Assembly (NCBI RefSeq): GCF_040546595.1 | Contig: NZ_JBEPOB010000001.1 | Location: 2,419,001 to 2,483,000, forward strand | Origin: Bosea sp. OAE506 | GTDB taxonomy: Bacteria; Pseudomonadota; Alphaproteobacteria; Rhizobiales; Beijerinckiaceae | Direction of reading: 5' to 3' | Length of the DNA: 64,000 nucleotides | Shown here: in pieces, positions 57,428 through 64,000 of the stretch | How positions within the stretch are numbered: position 1 is the stretch's first letter | Layout: the number at the start of each line of letters is the position of its first letter | Notes under the pieces: model-generated | What the model was told of the DNA's origin: nothing | Seen by the model: the letters and a program-made list of their open reading frames with translations, nothing else | The model's database searches: none | Program-made: the position numbers and the translations under genes

Positions 57428-58705
57428 ATGAAGCTCGAACCCTATTGGCTGGCCTCCGCGCCGCGCTTCACGTCCGGTTCGACGGAACCCGTCGAGGGGC
57501 AGGTCGACGTCGCGGTGATCGGCGGTGGCTTCACCGGGCTGTCGGCGGCCCGCAGCCTCGCGAAGGCCGGTGCGCGCGTCGCCGTGCTGGAAGCCGGGCG
57601 CGTCGTCGGCGAGGCGTCGGGTCGCAATGGCGGCCATTGCAACAACGGCCTGGCGCATGACCTTGCAGGGCTGGCGGCGCAGATCGGCATCGAGCGGGCG
57701 AGCGCGCTTTACCGCGTCTTCGACGATGGCGTCGATACGGTCGAGTCTCTCGTCAAGGAGGAGGCGATCGACTGCGACTTCATCCGCACCGGCAAGATCA
57801 AGCTCGCGGCCAAGCCGGGGCATTTTGCCAAGCTGCAGAAGACCGCCGAGCTGCTCAAGGCCACGGTGGAGCCCGATCTCGAGGTGGTGGCGCCAGGCGA
57901 CGTGCAGCGCGAGATCGGATCCTCGGGTTTCCATGGCGGGCTCGTCTTGCCGCGCAGTGCCCATATGCATATGGGCCGCTTCGGCGTCGGTCTGGCGGAG
58001 GCCGCGGCACGCGCCGGTGCCCATATCCATGAAGGCGCCGCGGTGACGGGGCTGCAGCGCATCGCTGGGCAGGCGCACCGCGTCGTGACGACGCGCGGAA
58101 CGATCGAAGCCAAGCAGGTGCTGCTCGCGACCGGCGCCTCGCGCCAGGGGCCTTTCGCCTGGTTGCGCCGCCGGATCGTGCCCGTCGGCAGCTTCATCAT
58201 CGCGACCGAGCCGCTCTCGGACAATCTCGCGGCCTCGATCATGCCGACGCGCCGCACGGCGACGACGACGATGAACATCGGCAACTACTTCCGCCTGACG
58301 CCCGACAACCGCCTGATCTTCGGTGGGCGAGCCCGGTTCGCCCTGTCGAGCCCGGCATCGGACGCCAAGAGCGGTGGTATCCTGAAGGCGCGGATGCTGG
58401 AGCTGTTCCCGCAGCTCGCGCAGACGCGGATCGATTATTGCTGGGGCGGCCTCGTCGACATGACCGCCGACCGGCTGCCGCGCGCCGGCGAGCGCGATGG
58501 CGTGTTCTACGCCACCGGCTATAGCGGCCACGGCACGCAGATGTCGGTGCATATGGGGAAGATCATGGCCCGGGTGATGGGCGGCGATGCGGCGGCCAAC
58601 CCGCTTGCCGGGCTCGACTGGCCGGTGGTTCCCGGCCATTTCGGCCCGCCTTGGTTCCTGCCCTTCGTCGGGATGTATTACAAATATCAGGACTGGCGGC
58701 ACTGA
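57428..58705 (+). CDS. FAD-dependent oxidoreductase (PuuB/DAO family)
   Basis: A 425-residue flavoenzyme. FAD motif VAVIGGGFTGLSAARSLAKAG (about 29-49) is followed by VLEAGRVVGEASGRNGGHC, the GRNGG pattern of gamma-glutamylputrescine oxidase-like enzymes; the C-terminal GVFYATGYSGHGTQM closes the FAD site. It probably oxidises a secondary or gamma-glutamyl amine to an aldehyde with H2O2 release. ATG 57428 starts the homologous region. The ALDH gene downstream on the other strand could use its product. Confidence 0.88.
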   Translation: MKLEPYWLASAPRFTSGSTEPVEGQVDVAVIGGGFTGLSAARSLAKAGARVAVLEAGRVVGEASGRNGGHCNNGLAHDLAGLAAQIGIERASALYRVFDDGVDTVESLVKEEAIDCDFIRTGKIKLAAKPGHFAKLQKTAELLKATVEPDLEVVAPGDVQREIGSSGFHGGLVLPRSAHMHMGRFGVGLAEAAARAGAHIHEGAAVTGLQRIAGQAHRVVTTRGTIEAKQVLLATGASRQGPFAWLRRRIVPVGSFIIATEPLSDNLAASIMPTRRTATTTMNIGNYFRLTPDNRLIFGGRARFALSSPASDAKSGGILKARMLELFPQLAQTRIDYCWGGLVDMTADRLPRAGERDGVFYATGYSGHGTQMSVHMGKIMARVMGGDAAANPLAGLDWPVVPGHFGPPWFLPFVGMYYKYQDWRH

Positions 58706-58727
58706 GGCGATCCTGCCGACTCTCAGC

Positions 58728-58838
58728 CCTCATCCTGAGGAGCGGGCGAAAGCCCGCGTCTCGAAGGATGTTTCAGGAGGCTTGCGGACCCTCTGGACCA
58801 TCCTTCGAGACGCCGCTGCGCGGCTCCTCAGGATGAGG
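58728..58838. repeat. Cloverleaf-like intergenic repeat, copy 2
   Basis: Same plan as 22300-22421: outer 16-bp perfect stem (58728-58743 with 58823-58838), inner 15-bp perfect stem (58756-58770 with 58799-58813), and side hairpins GGGC-gaaa-GCCC (58744-58755) and CGC-tgc-GCG (58814-58822). Stems match copy 1 in sequence; side hairpins do not, yet pair. It lies between convergent genes. Confidence 0.85.
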
Positions 58839-58861
58839 TCCGCAGAAGCTTGAACGGTGGC

Positions 58862-60331
58862 TCACCCGCCGATGTCGATTAGCACCGTCTTGTGGCGCAG
58901 ATTGGCCTCCACCGCCTGGCGGCCGAGGTCCTTGCCGATGCCGGAGCTCTTGTAGCCGCCCGTCGGCAGGATGAAATCGAGCGTGCGGCTGTAGCGGTTG
59001 ATCCAGACGGTGCCGGCCTTGAGCGCCCGCATCGCGCGCAGGCCGCGGCCGAGATCGGCGGTGTAGACGCCGGCCGCGAGCCCGTATTCGGGGTGGTCGG
59101 CGAGGCTCAGCCCCTCCGCCTCGTCGTCGAAGGGCTGGATCGTCAGCACCGGGCCGAAGATCTCCTCGCGCACGGCCGCCGTCTGCGCCGTCACGCCGGC
59201 GAGCAGGGTCGGCTGGTAGAAGGCGCCGCCAAACCCCTCGATGCGCGCCCCGCCGAGCAGGCATTCCGCACCCTGCAGGCGGCTGCGTTCGAGAATGTCA
59301 TCGATGCGCCTGGCCTGCGTCTCCGAGATGATCGGCGCGTAGCCCGTCGCGGCCTTCCAGGTCGGGCCGGGCGTGACCGTGGCGAGCCGCGCCTGCAGCC
59401 GCGCCACCAGTTCGGCCGTCACGGAACGCTGGACGATCAGCCGCGAGCCGGCGACGCAGGCTTGGCCGGCATTGGCGAGCAGGGAGCCCGCGATGCAGGC
59501 GGCAGCCTTGTCCAGATCGGCATCGGCGAATACGAGCTGCGGGCTCTTGCCGCCGAGTTCGAGTGTCACCGGCTTGATGCCGCTTTCGGCGGCCGCCTTC
59601 ATTACGGCGATGCCGGTTCGCGTCGAGCCGGTGAAGGAGAGCTTGGCAAGGCCGGGATGGCGCGACAGCGCATCGCCGGTGACGATACCGTTGCCTTGGA
59701 CGACATTGAAGATGCCGGCGGGGATGCCGGCTTCGACGGCGAGTTCCGCCAGCCGCACGGTCGAAAACGGCGTCAGCTCCGAGGGCTTTAGCACGATGGC
59801 GTTGCCCGCCGCGAGCGCCGGGCCGACCTTCCAGGAGGCCATGCTGAGCGGGAAGTTCCAGGGCGTGATCGCGCCGACGACGCCATAGGGCTCCGAGACG
59901 ATCAGCCCGAGATGGTCCTGGCGGGTGGCAGCGACCTCGCCGCCGAGCTTGTCGGCCCATTCCGAGAAGAAGCGGATGCCCTCGGCGACGCTGGCGACGT
60001 CCCCCGTGACGGCCTGCGCGATCGGCCGGGTCGAGCCGACAGCCTCGAGCCGTCCGAGTTCGACCGCGCGCTCCTCGATCAGGTCGGCCCAGCGGCGCAG
60101 GACGCGGGCGCGTTCGCGCGGCGGCTGCGTCGCCCAGCCGCTGGCCGCGACCGCCTTCGTCGCATTGGTCACGGCGCGGTCGACGATGTCGGCGCCGGCA
60201 ATCGGCAGATCGGCGTAAGTCGCGCCGTCCGAGGGCCGGGCGACGGCGATCCGCTCGCCCGCCTGGACGACCTCGCCGCCGATATAGTGGCCGGTCGAAA
60301 AGGCGACCGAATCCGGCGCGAAATCGGTCAT
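58862..60331 (-). CDS. Aldehyde dehydrogenase family protein
   Basis: A 489-residue NAD(P)-dependent aldehyde dehydrogenase. Catalytic Cys292 is in NAGQACVAGSRLIVQ, general-base Glu in VTLELGGKSPQ, cofactor motif FTGSTRTG, and the oxyanion Asn in ITPWNFPLSMASWK. ATG 60331 matches the family N-terminus. It starts 4 bp after the HAD gene, so they form one operon. Likely oxidises the aldehyde from amine oxidation in this block (PuuC-like role); the substrate is inferred only. Confidence 0.92.
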   Translation of the reverse strand: MTDFAPDSVAFSTGHYIGGEVVQAGERIAVARPSDGATYADLPIAGADIVDRAVTNATKAVAASGWATQPPRERARVLRRWADLIEERAVELGRLEAVGSTRPIAQAVTGDVASVAEGIRFFSEWADKLGGEVAATRQDHLGLIVSEPYGVVGAITPWNFPLSMASWKVGPALAAGNAIVLKPSELTPFSTVRLAELAVEAGIPAGIFNVVQGNGIVTGDALSRHPGLAKLSFTGSTRTGIAVMKAAAESGIKPVTLELGGKSPQLVFADADLDKAAACIAGSLLANAGQACVAGSRLIVQRSVTAELVARLQARLATVTPGPTWKAATGYAPIISETQARRIDDILERSRLQGAECLLGGARIEGFGGAFYQPTLLAGVTAQTAAVREEIFGPVLTIQPFDDEAEGLSLADHPEYGLAAGVYTADLGRGLRAMRALKAGTVWINRYSRTLDFILPTGGYKSSGIGKDLGRQAVEANLRHKTVLIDIGG

Positions 60332-60335
60332 CGAC

Positions 60336-61004
60336 TCAGAGCCCGACGAGGCCGGGCAGGCCGCCGATGTCCTTGATTTCGTTGTAGCCGTAATAGGGAT
60401 TGGGCGGCTCATGGCCGCGATTGACGAAGACGCGCTGGCGGATCTTCATGTCATGGGCCGTCATCAGGTCGTAGCGGAAGCTGGACGAGCAGTGCATCAC
60501 GTCCTGCGGCCCGCAGCCGAGCTGGTCGAACATGTATTCGAAAGCCTGCATGCGGGGCTTGTAGGCCTGGGCCTCCTGCGCCGTGTAGGCGGCATGGAAG
60601 GGCGCGCCGAGCCGGGCGACCGAATGCGGGATCAGGTCCGTCATCGAGTTCGAGAGGATGACAAGGGGGATTTCCTTGGCGACCTTGGCGAGGCCGGCCG
60701 GCACGTCGGGATGGGGACCCCAGCCCGGGATCTCGTCGATGATTTTTTGCGCATCGGCCGGGTCATAGGCGAAGCCGTGGAGCTTGCAGGTGCGCGCGAC
60801 GGCGTTGCGCACGACGTCCTGATAGGGCTTCCAGGGGCCCAGCACCTCGTCGAGGCGATAGCTGCTGAAGTCCTCGACGAAGGCGTCCATCTGCGCAGGC
60901 GACAGGCGCGCCCCGTAGACCCGGCGTGCCGCGGGACCCATCTCGAAATAGATCAGGGTGCCGTAGCAGTCGAAGGTGATGAATTTCGGCCGCCAGGTGG
61001 TCAT
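60336..61004 (-). CDS. Haloacid dehalogenase type II-like hydrolase
   Basis: A 222-residue HAD-fold enzyme. Nucleophile Asp12 is in ITFDCYGTLI, motif II Ser is in VILSNSMTDL, and motif III Lys is in AQAYKPRMQAF; HCSSSFRYDLM replaces the usual motif IV. The length and the DxYGT motif fit type II L-2-haloacid dehalogenases, but its place in an amine-catabolism operon suggests another 2-substituted acid or a phosphatase role. ATG 61004 fits the family start. Confidence 0.85.
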   Translation of the reverse strand: MTTWRPKFITFDCYGTLIYFEMGPAARRVYGARLSPAQMDAFVEDFSSYRLDEVLGPWKPYQDVVRNAVARTCKLHGFAYDPADAQKIIDEIPGWGPHPDVPAGLAKVAKEIPLVILSNSMTDLIPHSVARLGAPFHAAYTAQEAQAYKPRMQAFEYMFDQLGCGPQDVMHCSSSFRYDLMTAHDMKIRQRVFVNRGHEPPNPYYGYNEIKDIGGLPGLVGL

Positions 61005-61163
61005 GGTCCGCGCTCGCTCTGTCGAAGGGGCGGACATCGCCGCCGATGAGCCGAGACTAGCGGCAGGTGGCAGGGTCGGGCGCGGATTTGCGGGCGGGCC
61101 GCCCAAGATTCTGCCGATCACTCCGGCATCGGCAGCATGGATTGCCACGCCGCCGGTGGCGCC

Positions 61164-62486
61164 TCAGAACTCGCCGACCTCGCCCTGCGACCCGTCGAGG
61201 AGGCGGGCATGGCGGAAGGGGCGGGGGTCGACGATCGGGGTGTCGCCGGTGGCGAGGTCGGCGGCGAGATGGCCCGCGCCGGGGCCCAGCCCGAAGCCGT
61301 GGCCGCTGAGGCCGGCGGCCAGGACGAGGCCTTTCAAACCTACGGTCGGCGAGATCACCGGCACGGCATCGGGCGTCGAGTCGATGTAAGCACCCCAGCT
61401 TTCCCGCACCGCGACGCTGCGCAGAGCCGGAACCAAGGCATGGGCGCGCTCCAGCAGTGTCGTGATGGCCTTGCGGCTGGGAGCCGGGTCGAGGGTGCGG
61501 ATGCGCTCGAAGGGCGTCTCCTGGTCCAGCGTCCAGCTGCCCAGCGCCTCCGGCCCGCTGAAGAAGGAGGAGCCGATGCCGAACTCCACCGCCTTCAGAC
61601 GCTTGACGAACATCGGCATGAATTGGCGGGCGAAGCGGATGCCCTGCGGGGTCAGCTCGAGCGTGCCCTTCCCGCTGATCGCGATGGTGTAGCTGCCGTC
61701 GAGCCGGCGCGTCAGGGCGATCTCCGGGGTGTAGAAGGCTTCCAGCCAGGCGGGTGCAACTTCGGTCCGCAGGCTGGTGACGCGGACGCTCGCCTGCGGG
61801 AAGACGACGCCGTGATGGCGGCAGAAGCCCGAGGCCCAGGCGCCGCCGGCCAGGATGACCGACTGGGTGCGGATCGTGCCCTTCTCGGTCACGACGCCGG
61901 TGACGGTGCCGTTGGTCACGTCGAGCCCGCGCGCGGCGCAGCCCTGGTGGATCGTCGCGCCATGCTTGCGGGCGCCCAGAGCCAGAACCGGCGCAGCCAG
62001 GGCCGGTTCGGCCTTGCCGTCTGTGGTGGAATGCACGCCGCCGAGCCAGTTGCGTCCCGTGCCCGCCGTCATGGCGGAGGCTTCCGGCCCCGTCAGCATC
62101 CGCGTTTCGACGCCGAACTCCTTGGCCGTCTCCCGCCAGCGCTCCCATTGCGCGATCTGCGCGGGATCGTTGCTGGCATAGACCAGCCCGCAGCGGCGGA
62201 AGCCCGGATCCTCGCCGATCTCGCTGGCGAAGCTGTCCCACAGCTCCATGGAGCGCATGGCCAGCGGCAATTCGCGGGCATCGCGGTTCTGCTGCCGGCA
62301 CCAGCCCCAGTTGCGGCTGGATTGCTCGCCGCCGACGACGCCCTTCTCGACGAGCGCCACCGAGCGGCCGCGCCTGGCCAGGAAATAGGCCGCGGCCGCA
62401 CCGACGATGCCGCCGCCGATGATCACGACATCGGCCTGCGCGGGCAGGGCGGCGTCGCTGGCAATAGGCTTGATCGTGGGGCTCAT
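61164..62486 (-). CDS. FAD-dependent oxidoreductase (DAO family)
   Basis: A 440-residue flavoenzyme of the D-amino-acid/sarcosine oxidase superfamily. FAD motif VVIIGGGIVGAAAAYFLARRG (about 20-40), then VVGGEQSSRNWGWCRQQNRD, GGAWASGF and the C-terminal GLVLAAGLSGHGFGLGPGAG. It probably oxidises a secondary amine or N-methyl amino acid. It lies 71 bp downstream of the amidase on the same strand and upstream of the HAD/ALDH pair, so the four genes may form one operon. Confidence 0.88.
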   Translation of the reverse strand: MSPTIKPIASDAALPAQADVVIIGGGIVGAAAAYFLARRGRSVALVEKGVVGGEQSSRNWGWCRQQNRDARELPLAMRSMELWDSFASEIGEDPGFRRCGLVYASNDPAQIAQWERWRETAKEFGVETRMLTGPEASAMTAGTGRNWLGGVHSTTDGKAEPALAAPVLALGARKHGATIHQGCAARGLDVTNGTVTGVVTEKGTIRTQSVILAGGAWASGFCRHHGVVFPQASVRVTSLRTEVAPAWLEAFYTPEIALTRRLDGSYTIAISGKGTLELTPQGIRFARQFMPMFVKRLKAVEFGIGSSFFSGPEALGSWTLDQETPFERIRTLDPAPSRKAITTLLERAHALVPALRSVAVRESWGAYIDSTPDAVPVISPTVGLKGLVLAAGLSGHGFGLGPGAGHLAADLATGDTPIVDPRPFRHARLLDGSQGEVGEF

Positions 62487-62557
62487 GGCGTCTCTCCGGC
62501 AGATCCTGGCCGGACCTCTAGCGGCGTTCCGCGCGCCTGCCTTGGATCATTTTCGCA

Positions 62558-63901
62558 TCAGGCGGCCAAAGCCACCTCGACACTGGCTGCGACCGCAAAA
62601 AGCGACGCGTCGCCACCGGTCTCGCCCATCAGCATCAGGCCGACGGGAGCCTCGCCGGGGCGGTTGCAGGGCAGGCTGATGGCGCAGCGGTCGAGGAAGT
62701 TGCCGAGGCTCGGATTGCGCAGCAGAAGCGCGTTCAGGCGGTAGTATTCGGCATCCTCGGCCAGTTCTGCGATCCGCGGGGGGACGATCGGGCAGGTCGG
62801 CATCAGCAGCGCGTCGAAGGGTGCTGTCAGCGCGTCCATCGCCGCGACGATGCGACGGCGTGCCGCGGTCAGGGCAACGTAATCGGCGGCCGTCATCATC
62901 GCACCGGCCTCGATACGGCTGCGCACGCGCTGATCGTAGAGATCGCCCTTTGCGGCCAGCAGATCGCGATGCCAGTTATAGGATTCCGGGCCGGTGAAGC
63001 CGCCGCGGCTCATCGCGGGTGCGATGTCGAGAAGCGGCGAGAACGGGACCTCCGTGATCCGGGCGCCCTGCGCCGCCAGCGTCGCGACCGCCCGCTCGAA
63101 GGCGGCGGCGACGGCTGCGTCCATGCCGTCGCGCATGATCTCGCGGGGAATCGCCAGGCGCAGGCCCGCGAGCGGGCGGGGCGTAGGCAGGGCCGGGACC
63201 TCTCCGGCGAGGATCGCATCGACGATCGCGCAGCAGGATACGCTGGCGCCGAGCGGCCCGAGCGAATCGAGGCTGCCCGAGAGGGGCACGACACCGTCGA
63301 GCGGCACGCGGCGGGCGGTCGGCTTGTAGCCGACGATGCCGCAGAGCGCGGCGGGGATGCGGCAGGAGCCACCGGTGTCGCTGCCGAGCGCGACGACCGC
63401 CATGCCGTCCGCTACGGCCACCGCCGAGCCGGAGGAGGAACCGCCGGGGATGCGGGCAGAGGCGCGGTCCCAGGGGCTGAGCGGCGTGCCGTAATGCGGG
63501 TTGGCGCCGATGCCGGAATAGGCGAATTCGGTCATGTTGGTGCGGCCGACGGGAATGAAGCCCGCCGCCAGCATGCGCGCGATCGTCGGGGCATGGGTTT
63601 GTGCCGGGGGAGCGTCGGCAAGCGCGCGCGAGCCTGCCGTCGTGACCTCGCCTGCGACATCGAACAGATCCTTCACCGCGAAGGGGATGCCGGCATAGGG
63701 CGATGGCGCGCGCCCTGCCTTGCGCAGGGCGTCATGGGCATCGGCGCAGGCACGCGCTGCGTCTGCCGCAACGGCGACAAAGGCACGGGCGCCTTCACCC
63801 GAAGGATCGGCGATCGCCGCCAGAGACTCCTCGACCAGGGCGCGCGCCGTGATGGCGCCGCTCGCGAGGGCATCGGCGCAGCCTTGCACGGTCCGCAGCA
63901 T
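62558..63901 (-). CDS. Amidase (amidase signature family)
   Basis: A 447-residue amide hydrolase. The Ser-cisSer-Lys triad is visible: Lys in PFAVKDLFDVAG, cis-Ser in the glycine/serine loop IPGGSSSGSAVAVA, and nucleophile Ser in GSDTGGSCRIPA. It may release an amine or amino acid from its amide for the downstream oxidases. CAGGAGAG lies 7 nt before the ATG. The upstream gene stops 20 bp away, suggesting an operon. Confidence 0.92.
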   Translation of the reverse strand: MLRTVQGCADALASGAITARALVEESLAAIADPSGEGARAFVAVAADAARACADAHDALRKAGRAPSPYAGIPFAVKDLFDVAGEVTTAGSRALADAPPAQTHAPTIARMLAAGFIPVGRTNMTEFAYSGIGANPHYGTPLSPWDRASARIPGGSSSGSAVAVADGMAVVALGSDTGGSCRIPAALCGIVGYKPTARRVPLDGVVPLSGSLDSLGPLGASVSCCAIVDAILAGEVPALPTPRPLAGLRLAIPREIMRDGMDAAVAAAFERAVATLAAQGARITEVPFSPLLDIAPAMSRGGFTGPESYNWHRDLLAAKGDLYDQRVRSRIEAGAMMTAADYVALTAARRRIVAAMDALTAPFDALLMPTCPIVPPRIAELAEDAEYYRLNALLLRNPSLGNFLDRCAISLPCNRPGEAPVGLMLMGETGGDASLFAVAASVEVALAA

Positions 63902-63921
63902 GATCGTCTCTCCTGATGCAG

Positions 63922-64000
63922 TCAGGCGTCCGGCTTATCGCTGCGCGCGAGCGAAATCCATGCCGCGCCGACGGTCGTCGCCGCCCCGCTCACATCAGCC
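63922..64000 (-). CDS. C-terminal end of an unidentified protein (cut by window)
   Basis: Only the last 25 codons are visible (ADVSGAATTVGAAWISLARS then DKPDA and TGA). The codon use is normal for the region, and the stop lies 20 bp before the amidase start, so it is probably the preceding gene of the same operon. Too little sequence to name a family. Confidence 0.5.
   Translation of the reverse strand, partial: ADVSGAATTVGAAWISLARSDKPDA

Overview
The window is a high-GC, gene-dense stretch of an alphaproteobacterial chromosome. Gene order points to the Rhizobiales/Hyphomicrobiales: carA diverging from yqeY-dnaG-rpoD, trxB beside an LsrB/VtlR-type LysR regulator, and greA-carB. A Bosea-like genus is my guess; no rRNA gene is present to settle it. 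There is no prophage, integrase, insertion sequence or CRISPR array. Most of the window is core genome plus a catabolic block at the right-hand end.

Layout. 1-9.5 kb: end of a Gfo/Idh/MocA dehydrogenase, a methyltransferase with an apparent one-base frameshift, two small membrane proteins (DUF486, SemiSWEET), a lytic transglycosylase, RidA, an orphan peptide-binding protein, leuB, msrP, ogt and an FMN reductase. 9.5-20 kb: a probable AbcR-like small RNA, lsrB/vtlR, trxB, an ELM1-like protein, Lrp, GNAT, greA, carB, GtrA, a racemase-like protein and a methyltransferase. 20-32.6 kb: PilZ, cyclopropane-fatty-acid synthase, GNAT, EamA exporter, LysR, truncated hemoglobin, ABC-F ATPase, prephenate dehydrogenase with a possible tyrosine leader peptide, carA, yqeY and dnaG. 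32.7-42 kb: rpoD, a DUF4160/DUF2442 pair, an ArsR/SRPBCC pair, LysE, YjbQ, DUF3072, HlyU, a DJ-1/PfpI protein, MFS, a core methionine synthase and a thioesterase. 42-48.7 kb: a chemosensory locus with a periplasmic binding protein and two tandem chemoreceptors whose signalling halves are identical in protein sequence. 48.7-51.1 kb: tRNA(CAU), a degenerate SDR and hemN. 51.2-64 kb: a probable amine/amino-acid catabolic block (bicupin, two paralogous GNATs, hydroxyacid reductase, AraC, class III aminotransferase, Lrp, two DAO oxidases, aldehyde dehydrogenase, HAD dehalogenase, amidase).

The most interesting signals are outside the proteins. (i) A minus-strand RNA of about 139 nt has anti-Shine-Dalgarno loops and a strong terminator, next to the LysR regulator whose relatives control AbcR RNAs. 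(ii) A 16-codon reading frame with tandem Tyr codons precedes prephenate dehydrogenase; it has a consensus -35 placed so that transcription would begin at its ATG, and alternative hairpins like an attenuator. (iii) Two copies of a cloverleaf-like intergenic repeat have side hairpins that differ in sequence but keep their pairing. (iv) CtrA-like boxes sit in a conserved block upstream of both chemosensory transcription units. Several enzymes also lack the residues expected for their family: the racemase-like protein, the SDR, and the DnaG zinc site.
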